Part shown: piece after piece, positions 30,786-41,394 of the stretch
Position numbering within the stretch: position 1 is the first letter of the stretch
Layout: each line of letters opens with the position of its first letter
Assembly: GCA_013349405.1 (NCBI GenBank)
Contig: DUZS01000002.1
Span: forward strand, 1 to 64,000
Length of the DNA: 64,000 nt
Direction: 5' to 3'
Origin: Desulfuromonadales bacterium
GTDB taxonomy: Bacteria > Desulfobacterota > Desulfuromonadia > Geobacterales > Pseudopelobacteraceae
Made by a program: the position numbers and the translations under genes
Notes under the pieces: generated by a model
Database searches by the model: none
What the model was told of the DNA's origin: nothing
What the model saw: the letters and a program-made list of their open reading frames with translations, nothing else

Positions 30786-32198
30786 GAGCCTCTTGCAAAA
30801 GTATATGCAAGGATTTGAATGCGATTTATTTTCGCATAACATGTTGTAATAATTGAGCTTCATGGTGTCTTGTGGTATTGTTCTGTTGCGAAGAGAACCA
30901 GTGCCGAAAGGACACCAATGAAGCTCAAAGACAAAATATCATGGTTAATGGGGTCAGTACAGCGAAGTTTGTTTCCCCATCTTGATGAATGCCTTGATGT
31001 ACCTCTTACCGAGCAGGAAAAACGGTTGGTTACGATTCTTGAGATCGTTCAGGTTGAGAAGCATGTTCACAAAAGTGCCTCAACTCAGTGGCTTGGTCGT
31101 AAGAATCTTGAACGTGAAGCCTTGGCCAGATCATTTGTAGCCAAGGATTTGTACCGACACCCAACAACAAGAGATTTGATTCGTGCGCTCAAATCTACAG
31201 AGAACCTTCGCCGGCTCTGCGGATTTATGACGCTTGGTGATATTCCGTCAGAAAGCACCTTCTCACGTGCTTTTGCCGAGTTTGCCGCAAGCGATCTTGG
31301 TAATCGGGTTCATGGCACTTTGGTAAAGGACTATCTCACCGGCGAGCTTATCGGACACATAAGTCGGGACGCTACCGCCATCACTGGCCGGGAGAAACCG
31401 GCTAAAAAGATCAAAGAGCCAAAGAAGCCAGCTAAAAAGAGAGGTCGTCCGTTCAAAGACGAACATCGGGAACCGGCACCGGAGAAACGACTTGATCGAC
31501 AGGTCTCTCAATCGATGGAAGAAGCCATCAGCGAACTTCCAACCGCTTGCGACCGAGGCACCAAGGTGAACGCTAAGGGATACAAAACTAGCTGGAATGG
31601 CTTCAAGTTGCATCTGGACATAACCGATGTAGGCTTGCCAATCAGTGCACTTGTCACCTCTGCTTCTCTGCATGACAGTCAGGTTGCCATACCGCTCATA
31701 AAGCTGACCAGCAGTAAAGTGACCTATTTTTACGATCTGATGGATGCTGCATATGATGCGGCACGGATCGATGAAACAAGCAGGCAACTCAATCATATTC
31801 CGATCATTGACAAAAATGGTCGTGGCAAAGAAGTTGTCCCCATGGCACCCCACGAAGCAGAACGTTACAAAGGGCGTTCGGTTGCAGAGCGGGCAAACAG
31901 CCGACTCAAAGAGGACTTTGGAGCCAACAATGTCATGGTTCGCGGAGCGACAAAAGTAACAATGCATCTGATGTTCGGCGTTATCACTTTGTTTGCCGAT
32001 CAACTCATACGACTGCTCGGTTAGGCTGTCAAAGACCGGAAACACCACAAACACAGGAAACTTGCGTTCATGTCACCATAAACTTGTTAAAAAATTACCT
32101 GATGAATCCCAAAAGCGGAGTCTTCTATAAAAATTAGACGGGAAGACTTACATCACAGCCTGTCCAAAAAGGATGGCGGAACATTTTGCAAGAACCTC
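30786..32198 (+). mobile_element. Insertion sequence (~1.41 kb) between riboswitch 2 and giant protease gene 2
   Basis: Ends GAGCCTCTTGCAAAA / GAGGTTCTTGCAAAA (inverted, 13/15); flanked by a short direct repeat (CGCT, or CCGCTG if ends shift by 1); carries one transposase. Confidence 0.85.
30918..32024 (+). CDS. DDE transposase (IS4/IS5-superfamily type)
   Basis: MKLKDKISWLMGSVQRSLFP...; DAAYDAARID, KGRSVAERANSRLKEDFG; start at ATG 30918 likely (ORF track starts at 30870). Confidence 0.88.
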   Translation: MKLKDKISWLMGSVQRSLFPHLDECLDVPLTEQEKRLVTILEIVQVEKHVHKSASTQWLGRKNLEREALARSFVAKDLYRHPTTRDLIRALKSTENLRRLCGFMTLGDIPSESTFSRAFAEFAASDLGNRVHGTLVKDYLTGELIGHISRDATAITGREKPAKKIKEPKKPAKKRGRPFKDEHREPAPEKRLDRQVSQSMEEAISELPTACDRGTKVNAKGYKTSWNGFKLHLDITDVGLPISALVTSASLHDSQVAIPLIKLTSSKVTYFYDLMDAAYDAARIDETSRQLNHIPIIDKNGRGKEVVPMAPHEAERYKGRSVAERANSRLKEDFGANNVMVRGATKVTMHLMFGVITLFADQLIRLLG

Positions 32199-32231
32199 CG
32201 CTGTATCATTTATTTTTAGGAGGAGTCACAG

Positions 32232-35200
32232 ATGAAAAACAGAATACACACATTAGCCTGGTCACTTGTACTGGTAATGAGTTTTGTTTGCAGCGGTTTT
32301 GCCGCTGAAGGCACGCCACAACCAAAATTCAAGCCGGGTGAAGTTCTGATCAAGTATAAACCGCATGTTTCCGAAGCGGAAAAAGACAGGAAAAACAAGA
32401 GACATGGCTCCCATAGAATTCGCTATTTCAAGGAACTTGGCATTGAACATTCCTCTGTTGCAACGGGAGAATCCGTAGAGCAGGCAGTACGGCGCCTTCA
32501 AAACGATCCTGATGTTGAATTTGCCGAACCTGACTACCTGATCAAGGCATCGGCGTTGCCAAATGACCCCGATTACTCCCGGCTTTGGGGTATGCAGAAA
32601 ATAAATGCCCCTGCAGCCTGGGATATAACTACCGGTTCCAGCAGCGTTGTTGTTGCCATAATTGACTCCGGCATTGACTACAACCATCCCGACCTGGCGG
32701 CAAATATCTGGCCGGGCCTGGGATATAACTCCATAACCGGCAGCAATGATCCCATGGATGACAATGGCCATGGCACCCACGTAGCAGGGACAATCGGCGG
32801 TGTGGGGAATAACGGCTCCGGAGTGGCAGGGGTCAATTGGAATGTGAAGCTGATGGCCTGCAAGTTTCTTGATTCCACCGGTTCCGGTTGGACCTCCAAT
32901 GCAATTGCTTGCCTTAACTACATCAGGAATCAGAAAAATCAAGGCGTCAATATTGTCGCCTCGAACAATAGCTGGGGGTCGGAATCGGCTTCATCGCTGC
33001 TTGAAGCCACGATTGCTGCCCAGAAAGACATTCTCTTTATAGCTGCTGCAGGAAACGGCCGGAACAATAACGTAGTCCCCAACAACAATGACGTGATTGC
33101 ACAATATCCTGCTGCTTATGATCTGCCAAACCTGATTACCGTGGCAGCAACCGACAGCAACGATGATCTGACGTTTTTCTCCAATTACGGAAAACGGTCC
33201 GTTGCCGTAGCGGCACCCGGTTATGACATTTACAGCACCTATCTTAATGGAGGCTATGAAAATCTCATGGGCACCTCCATGGCCGCCCCCCATGTAACAG
33301 GTCTGGCTGCGCTCCTGAGGGCCCAGGATCCGACGAGAGAGTGGTACAACATTCGCAATCTTATCCTGACCGGAGGGGATGATGTTGCAGCACTTGCCGA
33401 AAAAACACTGACCGGCAAACGAATAAACGCATCAGGTTCCACGTCCTGTTCGGATCGGCCTTTCTTCCGGTTTTTGAATACGCCTGACAAGTTGATACCG
33501 GGTGTTGCGGCAATACTCAGGATTCTCAGTATCAACTGCGACAGGGCCAATGGCCCACTGGGGCTGACCATGAGCGACGGAACTGCGGTTCCTCTTCGTG
33601 ATGACGGTATTACCCCGGATCAGGATGCCAACGATGGCATCTTCACCGCATCATGGGTTCCCACAGCCACATCACAGGGATTCACTCTCACGACTCCGGG
33701 AGGCAGCCAGAACCTGCGAGTTCCGGCACTCAGGATCGATACGACGCTCCCCCCCGGATTTCTCAACCAGCCCTATAATGTGCAACCTCCGGTCAGCGGT
33801 GGACTGCTCCCCTACGGCCAGTGGCTGATAACCTCCGGCAGTCTGCCTCCCGGCATGGATTTGAACCCGGAGACCGGCATTCTTGGCGGTGCTCCCTCAC
33901 TTGGCGGAACATATACCTTCACGGTTCAGGTTACTGATGCTGAATTAACAACCGTATCCAGGTCGCTGACACTTACCGTCTATGAGTCGGGCATCATCCA
34001 GGAATGGCTTAAATATGGTGTTACGGGAAATCTGGCGTCAGATTCTTCCGGCAACCTGTATGTTGCCAACGGGTCATTGACAAAATACGACCCTGCAGGC
34101 AACCAGCTCTGGACAGTGGCATCACCAGCAGCCGGCATGATCAAAATCGATGCTAATGACAATATCTACATCGCTTCTGCATCCGGTGCCATTGCCCGTT
34201 ATGACGCTACCGGGGTCCAGACCTGGGCGAAGCAGGTAGCCGGTTATACATTAAATGCCTTGACACTGGACCCCACCGGTTCCATCTATTTTGCTGCCGT
34301 CAGTACACAAAATTATGTTCTCAAATACGACCCCCAGGGAGCCCTTCAGGCGACTCTCCCTGCCGGAACCGGTTCAAGCCCGGCAATTGCTGTCGATGGC
34401 TCCGGCAACGCTTCTGTCGTGTCATATGAAGGTACTGCTATCAAAATAGTACACCTTGATTCAGCCGGGGTCGTTCTCTGGACCCGATCATACAAATGGA
34501 ACACTTTTGAATCGTTGCGTGCCGTTTCTCTGGACAGCGCTGGTAATCTGTACGTCGTCGGTGCATCCAATCCATACTATCTGGGTTTTGGTTATGTTTT
34601 CAAAGTCGATATGAATGGCAATTTGCTCTGGAGGGCCGACAATCCGACCATGGATCTGCGGGCCATATCCATTGTGGATGACATTCTGTATGTGACGGGA
34701 ACGCAAACGGATGGCACAACAACGAACCGCCCGGTAACCCTGAGAACCAAGTCCTATGACAGTGACGGCAGGGAACTCTGGGCGGTAACGTTGCCGCAAG
34801 GCGTAATTGTCGGAGGCATTTCGCTTACCGTTGACAAGACAGGAAAGCTGTACGTGGCCGGTACTTCTGATGGCAATACCTTTTACCGTGCGACCGGAAC
34901 CGGAAGTACCGGCATTCTGAAATACTCCCTTATTTTCAATATTCCGCCCGTCACACCGCCGTCGGCAAGCACGGCCAGGGCATATGGTTTCAAGGTTCCG
35001 GTAATCGGCGGCACCCGACCGTTTATCTGGTCGGTAGTGACCGGTTCCCTGCCATCCGGATTGAGTATTGATCCGAATTCCGGCGTCATCAACGGCATAG
35101 CGACTGCCGTTGGCGCTTCGACCTTTACTCTTCAGGCAACCGATGCCGTAAATGCAAAAACCACGCGGGAAATGACCATAAATGTCTACGGTTCTCCTCG

Positions 35201-38200
35201 CATTACTGCGTCAACTATTCCTAACGGGTTGGCCGGTTACGAATACGGTTATACTTTTCCAGCGGAAGGAGGCCTGGCGCCCTATACCTGGGTACTGGTT
35301 TCAGGAGATCTTCCCGCGGGTACCGGCATCTATGGTGATTACTTGTATGGATACCCGGCAGCCAAAGGCGTGTATTTATTTACCATGAGGGCAACCGATG
35401 CTCTTGGCGCCAGCGACACAAAGCTGCTCTCCTTTACCGTCAATGAACCGGTTACCATCACAACCACCTCACTTGCAAACAGCTCAGCAAACATCCCCTA
35501 CAGTCAGACTGTGACAGCAACAGGTGGAGTTTTGCCTTACACCTGGTCTATTGCAGGTGGGGCACTGCCCGATGGTGTGGTCCTCGATTCAGCAACCGGC
35601 CTGGTAAGCGGTACACCTACTGTCGCCAGCAGTTTCTATTTTGTTGTTCAGGCCACAGACGCTGTGGGGGTTATCGCCCAGGCAGGCTATACGGTGTTGG
35701 TATATGAACCGCTAGCCATAACGGTCGGCCCGGTCACCGGCTACAGCAATACCGGTTATTCGTCATCACTTCAGGCTACGGGTGGCGTTCCGCCCTATGT
35801 CTGGTCCATTACCAATGGCAGCCTGGCACCGGGACTGACGCTGGACCCTGCAAGTGGCGTAATAACCGGTGTACCGACCACGGAGGGAGTTTTCCCCTTC
35901 ACGCTATCGGTGAGCGACAGTAGCGCGACAGTCGTCAGCCAAGTTACATCAATTGCCATTGACTACACCGGACCGGTTATTACTCCACCACGGGGAATGA
36001 CGTATATGACTGTTGGCAAGAAACTTACCTTTGCTCTCACAGCCAGTGGCGGCATCGCACCGTATCAATGGAGTCTGGGCAGCGCGGCGCCGGCCGGCCT
36101 GACCATTGACCCGGCGACAGGAGTTATCACCGGAATACCGATGGTTGCCGACAATTATTCGGTTGAAGTCATTCTTGCCGACGCCCGCCAAAATTCCGTT
36201 TCCTATTTCATGCCGCTTGCAGTTGTGCCGAATGGCGGCCTGACCGCTCTGTGGGGGAAAGCGGACAGTTCACAGGGAATGACCGTGGATGCTGCCGGAA
36301 ACATCTACACAGTCTATGATACGGTTGGTAGATATAATTGGGGGTATCCCCCCAGTACCCATACTCTGTTGATCGTCAAGTATGATCCAACAGGAAAACA
36401 GCTGTGGAGCCGCACGTTCAGTGGAGGGGGTAAAGATTCATATATTCGACCGGGAATCGCGAGTGAACCTAGCGGCAGCATCTATATTTCATCTTTTGCA
36501 ACCGGTATGCTCTACAAATACGACACAAACGGGAATCCGGTCTGGAGTAAATCTGTTCCAGCGGTAGCGGTTTCTGGCGCACTCTCTGTGGACAAGCTGG
36601 GTAATATTGCTATCGCCTCCGACAAGCGACTACTGCGTTACTCCCCAGCAGGAGCAATTCAGCTGGACTTGACAGCCTCAGCAAATATCAATGCGGTGAC
36701 TTCAGATTCCGTCGGCAATATCTACATCTCCACATCATCTTTTCAGAAGTTTTCAGCATCAGGTCAGTCGCTGTGGCAGGCAAACCAGACGAATCCGTAT
36801 GGAGTCACGGGAGGTGTTCCTGTTCTTGTGACTGACGATTCGGGAAATCTTTTTGCCGCATATGAATGCAGAGCCGGGATTTGTATTGATACATTTGATT
36901 CATCAACAGGGACAGCCCGACTGGTAGTTTCAAACGGGGCAAATTCATACGAAAACTGGTATATTCCACAACATTTTGGTCTTGTAATGGCAGGAAAAGG
37001 GCATCTTATTTTGGCACACTCCGCACCAGACTGGAGCAATTCAACCGATGCAATCGTTTCCGTGTATTCAACCGCAGGACTGTTTCTCGGTGCAGTAAAT
37101 TATGACTCCGGGGGTAATGACTATACAACCGGCGTCGCAATTGACGGAAATGGCAATATTATTTCGTCCGGTACGCAATTGCGAAAATTCAGCTTTGCCA
37201 TGGGGCCTGTCATCACCTCAACCACTCTTCCCGAGGTATTTGAGGGCGTCGCATTCAGCCAACCTCTCACGGCAGTTGATGGCACTGCACCATATATATG
37301 GTCAACTACTGAAGGGGCGCTTCCAGCAGGGTATGTTTTGGACTGCGCCTCCGGGGTCATTTCAGGCTCCACCTCAGCATACGGAACGTATAACCCGACT
37401 ATTCAGGTCACCGATGCCGCAGGCAAAACAGCCACTGGAAAGATCACCATTACTGTACTCAGAAATCTGGGGTTTGCCGAATCAACAATACCGGCATTCT
37501 GGAGTAATTATTATGGGAACGCAAATATCACTGCGGTTGGCGGCCATTATCCCTACACCATTGAAATAACAAATGGAGCCATTCCGGTAGGACTCGTTTC
37601 AAATGTTTATTCCAACGACTCTTTGAAATACACAGTACTTCGTATATATGGAGCAGCAACAGAGGTCGTGCAGAATGTCATCTCCCTGAAAGTGACGGAT
37701 TCGCGCGGGCTCAGCGTTACCCGGGATTTTACCATTGTTGTAAATGAACAGAAGCCGTTTACCTACACCTACGAAGCCCCGCCGGTCGGAACCGTGGGTG
37801 AACCGTACTCAATGCAGGTCAAATTATCCGGGGGAATACCTCCGTATATGTTTATTCCCTATTACAATACAAACGTTCCGCCCGGGCTGGTAATTAACAC
37901 AGATACCGGCGTCATCAGCGGTACTCCGACCACGGCAGGAAATTCGGGTTGCCTCCTCTTCCTGAGAGATTCAGCGGGTCATTATACATTTAAATACCTG
38001 AGCTTCACGGTTAATCCCGCCCTGGGTGTTTCCCCGGCGATCCCCTTCGCCCAGGTCAATGTTCCCTATAGCGGCCAGCTGTCACCCGTCGGCGGCACCG
38101 CGCCCTTTACCTGGCAACTTGCCAATAGCACCGCATTGCCCCAAGGGCTCTCCCTCGATCCGGCAACCGGCCTCATCTTGGGAACCGTTTCGGCCATTGG

Positions 38201-41200
38201 CAGCTACACCTTTGACATTCAGATCAGCGATTCAACCGGTAAGTCGGCAATTGGAACGGTAACTCTTGAAGTGGTAACCCCGCTTGCCATCACCACCAGC
38301 ACACTCGCCACTGGCAAAATCGGCGATCTTTACAACCAGACACTGACGCCCGTTGGCGGTAAAGCTTCCTACAACTGGACTATCACCACCGGAACACTTC
38401 CGCCAGGACTCACGCTTGACGCTGCAACCGGCGTCATCAGCGGAACTCCAACCAACTTCGGCACCAGCAGCTTCACTCTGCAGGTAACCGACAGCCTGGG
38501 TGGAACCGCTTCAACATCCTCAAGCATAGATATCGCCAGCAACCTGACCATCGCCACAACGACCCTGACAAATGGTACCGTGAACTGCAGCTACAGCCAG
38601 ACCCTTGCCGCCAGCGGAGGCGCTGCACCTTACGTGTGGAACGCTGCGGCTTTGCCAAACGGGCTTGTTCTTGACCCTGCCTCCGGGACCGTCAGCGGTA
38701 TCCCGGTCAGTCACGGCAGCAGCACCATCACGATAACCGTCACCGACAGTCAGGGAGCCGCAGTAAGCGTAACCCTCGTCATCACCATTGATCCGGCACC
38801 GCTCGTCATCACCGCCACCCCTCCAACCGGCGGTATCACCGGAGTCGCATATAACCAGACCCTCAGCGCCAACGGAGGCGTTGCTCCCTACAATTGGATT
38901 GTCAGTAGCGGCGCACTCCCGACCGGCCTCTCCCTTGGCACAAACGGCACCATCAGCGGCGCCCCCACAACCGGCGGCACGGCAACCTTCACCGCCCAGA
39001 TCACCGACAGCAAAGGGATCAGCACCAGCCAAACCTTTACCGTCACCATCGCCAGCAACCTGTCCGTCAACAACACGACGTTTGCCGGGGGCATCTCTGG
39101 CAGCAGCTACAGCCAGAACCTGGCCGCCAGTGGCGGCTACGGCGGCTACAGCTGGAGCTTGGCATCGGGCACGCTTCCGGGTGGACTCACCCTGAATACA
39201 AACGGCACCATCAGCGGTATACCGACTGCAGCAGGCAGCAGTTCATTCAGTGTTAAAGCCACCGATGCGGGCGGCAACAGCGCAATCTCCGCCCCCTTCA
39301 GCATCGCCATCCTTGAAGCCGCGCCGGTCATCACCACCGGCAGCCTGGCCAGCGGCATCGTCGGCACCGCCTACAGCCAGACCATTACTGCCACTGGCGG
39401 CACCTCACCACTGACCTGGAGCATCACCTCGGGCACACTGCCCGGCGGACTCACTCTCAACAGCACAACCGGAGTCATCAGCGGTACCCCGACAGCAGCA
39501 GTCACCGCCAGCAGCATCACCATCCAGGCAACTGATGCCAGCAACCGCACCAGCAGCAAAACCCTCAGCATGACCATCACTGCAGCTGTAACGCCATTAA
39601 CCGTCACCACCACAACCCTTCCCGACGGCTACCTCTCCAGCGCCTATAGCAGCGCCTTAACCGCCAGTGGCGGCATGAGCCCTTACAGCTGGAGCATCAC
39701 CAGCACGCTCAAGCTGCCTGCCGGACTGACACTTAATACAACCACCGGCGTTATCAGCGGCACCCCCACGGCAGCCGTAACCAACAGCAGCATCACCTTC
39801 CAGGTTAAGGACGCCGCTGCCACAATCGCAACCAAAGTCATTACTATCAGTACCTATAGTCTGCCAACCATCAGCACCACATCACTGGCCAACGGAACGG
39901 TCGGAGCCGCCTACAGCTCCACCCTGGCAGCCACCGGCGGCAAAACCGCCTACAGCTGGAGCATCACCAGCGGCACCCTCCCCGCAGGACTGACGCTCAA
40001 CGCCGTCACCGGTGCCATCACCGGCACCCCGACAATCGCCACAGCCGCCACCTCCATAACCTTCAAGGCCAGCGACGCCAACGGCAAAACCGCCAGCAAG
40101 GCACTCAGCATCACCATCAATACCGCTCCGCTGGCAGTAGCCACCACCGCACTCCCCGATGGTTACCTGACCACCTTTTACAGCAGCGCGATTGCTGCCA
40201 CAGGCGGTAAAGCACCTTACACCTGGAGCATCACCAGCACGGTCAAACTCCCGGCCGGACTGACTCTCAACACAACCACCGGCGTTATCAGCGGCACCCC
40301 CTCAACAGTGGTTACCAACAGCTCCATCACCTTCCAGGTCAAGGACGCCGCTGCCACAATCGCCACCAAAGTCATTATTATCAGTACCTATAGCCTGCCA
40401 GCCATCAGCACCGCATCACTGGCCAACGGAACGGTCGGAGCCACCTACAGCGCAACCCTGGCAGCCAGTGGTGGCAAGAGCGCCTACAGCTGGAGCATCA
40501 CCAGCGGCACCCTCCCCGCAGGCCTGACCCTGAGTACAACCGGCGTTATCTCCGGCACCCCGACGACTGCCACAGCCGCAACCGGCATCACCTTCCAGGT
40601 AACCGACGCCAACGGCAAAACCGCCAGCAAGGCACTCAACATTACGGTCAGTGCTGCACCACTGGCTGTTACTCAGCTGAACAGCTGGACAAACCTCTAC
40701 TCCGCCGCACCGGGTAACACCAGCGCCACCGGTCTGACAGCCGGCAGCATCAGCGTCGGAACAGGCACCAACCGCCTGCTGCTGGTTGCGGTTGCCCTGG
40801 AAATCGGCACCACCGCCAACCCAACGGTCAGCGCCAGCCTTGGAGGAGTCGCTCTGACACAGATAAAGGTAACCAACAGCACCCAGCGTGAAATCATCTG
40901 GGTCGGCTATCTGAAAGAAGGCCAGATCGGCAGCGGTTCAAAAGCAATCACCGTCAGCTACGGCGGCGCAACCGGCAATGTGTCAGCACTGCACGTCAAA
41001 TGGGCAGCCTTCAGCGGTGTCAACCAGACAACCCCGGTGGTCAGTTCCGGCGGGCAGAACACGGCCACCACCAGCGCCACTTTCGGCAGTACGATCAACT
41101 ACGTCGCGGGCGGCATGACCACCGTCGTTTCAGCCAACGGCGGCACTCCAGCCACTGCAGCTCTCATCGCCACCCCGGCCTTCATCGCCGGAACGGGCAC

Positions 41201-41342
41201 AACCAGCAACGCCCAGAGCAGCACCAGCTTCACCAGCGCCAGACACGCGGCAGCGGGCAGCTATGCTGCAACCACAGCAGTCACCTGGAGCGGCACTACC
41301 AGCAGCAGGTCAGCCACGGTGGCGGTGTCGCTGCAGCCGTAA
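32232..41342 (+). CDS. Giant secreted S8 subtilisin-like protease with beta-propeller-like segments and ~19 putative Ig (He_PIG) repeats; paralog of 22403..30400
   Basis: Signal peptide; VVVAIIDSGIDYNHPD, NGHGTHVAGTIGG, MGTSMAAPHVTG; RBS aggagg; shared C-terminal ~215 aa with paralog. Confidence 0.93.
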   Translation: MKNRIHTLAWSLVLVMSFVCSGFAAEGTPQPKFKPGEVLIKYKPHVSEAEKDRKNKRHGSHRIRYFKELGIEHSSVATGESVEQAVRRLQNDPDVEFAEPDYLIKASALPNDPDYSRLWGMQKINAPAAWDITTGSSSVVVAIIDSGIDYNHPDLAANIWPGLGYNSITGSNDPMDDNGHGTHVAGTIGGVGNNGSGVAGVNWNVKLMACKFLDSTGSGWTSNAIACLNYIRNQKNQGVNIVASNNSWGSESASSLLEATIAAQKDILFIAAAGNGRNNNVVPNNNDVIAQYPAAYDLPNLITVAATDSNDDLTFFSNYGKRSVAVAAPGYDIYSTYLNGGYENLMGTSMAAPHVTGLAALLRAQDPTREWYNIRNLILTGGDDVAALAEKTLTGKRINASGSTSCSDRPFFRFLNTPDKLIPGVAAILRILSINCDRANGPLGLTMSDGTAVPLRDDGITPDQDANDGIFTASWVPTATSQGFTLTTPGGSQNLRVPALRIDTTLPPGFLNQPYNVQPPVSGGLLPYGQWLITSGSLPPGMDLNPETGILGGAPSLGGTYTFTVQVTDAELTTVSRSLTLTVYESGIIQEWLKYGVTGNLASDSSGNLYVANGSLTKYDPAGNQLWTVASPAAGMIKIDANDNIYIASASGAIARYDATGVQTWAKQVAGYTLNALTLDPTGSIYFAAVSTQNYVLKYDPQGALQATLPAGTGSSPAIAVDGSGNASVVSYEGTAIKIVHLDSAGVVLWTRSYKWNTFESLRAVSLDSAGNLYVVGASNPYYLGFGYVFKVDMNGNLLWRADNPTMDLRAISIVDDILYVTGTQTDGTTTNRPVTLRTKSYDSDGRELWAVTLPQGVIVGGISLTVDKTGKLYVAGTSDGNTFYRATGTGSTGILKYSLIFNIPPVTPPSASTARAYGFKVPVIGGTRPFIWSVVTGSLPSGLSIDPNSGVINGIATAVGASTFTLQATDAVNAKTTREMTINVYGSPRITASTIPNGLAGYEYGYTFPAEGGLAPYTWVLVSGDLPAGTGIYGDYLYGYPAAKGVYLFTMRATDALGASDTKLLSFTVNEPVTITTTSLANSSANIPYSQTVTATGGVLPYTWSIAGGALPDGVVLDSATGLVSGTPTVASSFYFVVQATDAVGVIAQAGYTVLVYEPLAITVGPVTGYSNTGYSSSLQATGGVPPYVWSITNGSLAPGLTLDPASGVITGVPTTEGVFPFTLSVSDSSATVVSQVTSIAIDYTGPVITPPRGMTYMTVGKKLTFALTASGGIAPYQWSLGSAAPAGLTIDPATGVITGIPMVADNYSVEVILADARQNSVSYFMPLAVVPNGGLTALWGKADSSQGMTVDAAGNIYTVYDTVGRYNWGYPPSTHTLLIVKYDPTGKQLWSRTFSGGGKDSYIRPGIASEPSGSIYISSFATGMLYKYDTNGNPVWSKSVPAVAVSGALSVDKLGNIAIASDKRLLRYSPAGAIQLDLTASANINAVTSDSVGNIYISTSSFQKFSASGQSLWQANQTNPYGVTGGVPVLVTDDSGNLFAAYECRAGICIDTFDSSTGTARLVVSNGANSYENWYIPQHFGLVMAGKGHLILAHSAPDWSNSTDAIVSVYSTAGLFLGAVNYDSGGNDYTTGVAIDGNGNIISSGTQLRKFSFAMGPVITSTTLPEVFEGVAFSQPLTAVDGTAPYIWSTTEGALPAGYVLDCASGVISGSTSAYGTYNPTIQVTDAAGKTATGKITITVLRNLGFAESTIPAFWSNYYGNANITAVGGHYPYTIEITNGAIPVGLVSNVYSNDSLKYTVLRIYGAATEVVQNVISLKVTDSRGLSVTRDFTIVVNEQKPFTYTYEAPPVGTVGEPYSMQVKLSGGIPPYMFIPYYNTNVPPGLVINTDTGVISGTPTTAGNSGCLLFLRDSAGHYTFKYLSFTVNPALGVSPAIPFAQVNVPYSGQLSPVGGTAPFTWQLANSTALPQGLSLDPATGLILGTVSAIGSYTFDIQISDSTGKSAIGTVTLEVVTPLAITTSTLATGKIGDLYNQTLTPVGGKASYNWTITTGTLPPGLTLDAATGVISGTPTNFGTSSFTLQVTDSLGGTASTSSSIDIASNLTIATTTLTNGTVNCSYSQTLAASGGAAPYVWNAAALPNGLVLDPASGTVSGIPVSHGSSTITITVTDSQGAAVSVTLVITIDPAPLVITATPPTGGITGVAYNQTLSANGGVAPYNWIVSSGALPTGLSLGTNGTISGAPTTGGTATFTAQITDSKGISTSQTFTVTIASNLSVNNTTFAGGISGSSYSQNLAASGGYGGYSWSLASGTLPGGLTLNTNGTISGIPTAAGSSSFSVKATDAGGNSAISAPFSIAILEAAPVITTGSLASGIVGTAYSQTITATGGTSPLTWSITSGTLPGGLTLNSTTGVISGTPTAAVTASSITIQATDASNRTSSKTLSMTITAAVTPLTVTTTTLPDGYLSSAYSSALTASGGMSPYSWSITSTLKLPAGLTLNTTTGVISGTPTAAVTNSSITFQVKDAAATIATKVITISTYSLPTISTTSLANGTVGAAYSSTLAATGGKTAYSWSITSGTLPAGLTLNAVTGAITGTPTIATAATSITFKASDANGKTASKALSITINTAPLAVATTALPDGYLTTFYSSAIAATGGKAPYTWSITSTVKLPAGLTLNTTTGVISGTPSTVVTNSSITFQVKDAAATIATKVIIISTYSLPAISTASLANGTVGATYSATLAASGGKSAYSWSITSGTLPAGLTLSTTGVISGTPTTATAATGITFQVTDANGKTASKALNITVSAAPLAVTQLNSWTNLYSAAPGNTSATGLTAGSISVGTGTNRLLLVAVALEIGTTANPTVSASLGGVALTQIKVTNSTQREIIWVGYLKEGQIGSGSKAITVSYGGATGNVSALHVKWAAFSGVNQTTPVVSSGGQNTATTSATFGSTINYVAGGMTTVVSANGGTPATAALIATPAFIAGTGTTSNAQSSTSFTSARHAAAGSYAATTAVTWSGTTSSRSATVAVSLQP

Positions 41343-41348
41343 CATCGA

Positions 41349-41380
41349 AGGGGGGCGATGCTGACAGACATCGTCCCCTC
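41349..41380. terminator. Hairpin after giant protease 2
   Basis: GGGGGCGATG-ctgacaga-CATCGTCCCC. Confidence 0.45.
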
Positions 41381-41394
41381 GCATAAAAACAACC

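Noticed and set aside
27397-40897. Numerous minus-strand ORFs of 60-170 aa within the giant Ig-repeat genes (e.g. 38520..39032)
   Set aside because: Repetitive, GC-rich codon-biased sense sequence produces mirror ORFs with repeated low-complexity translations; no RBS or domain support
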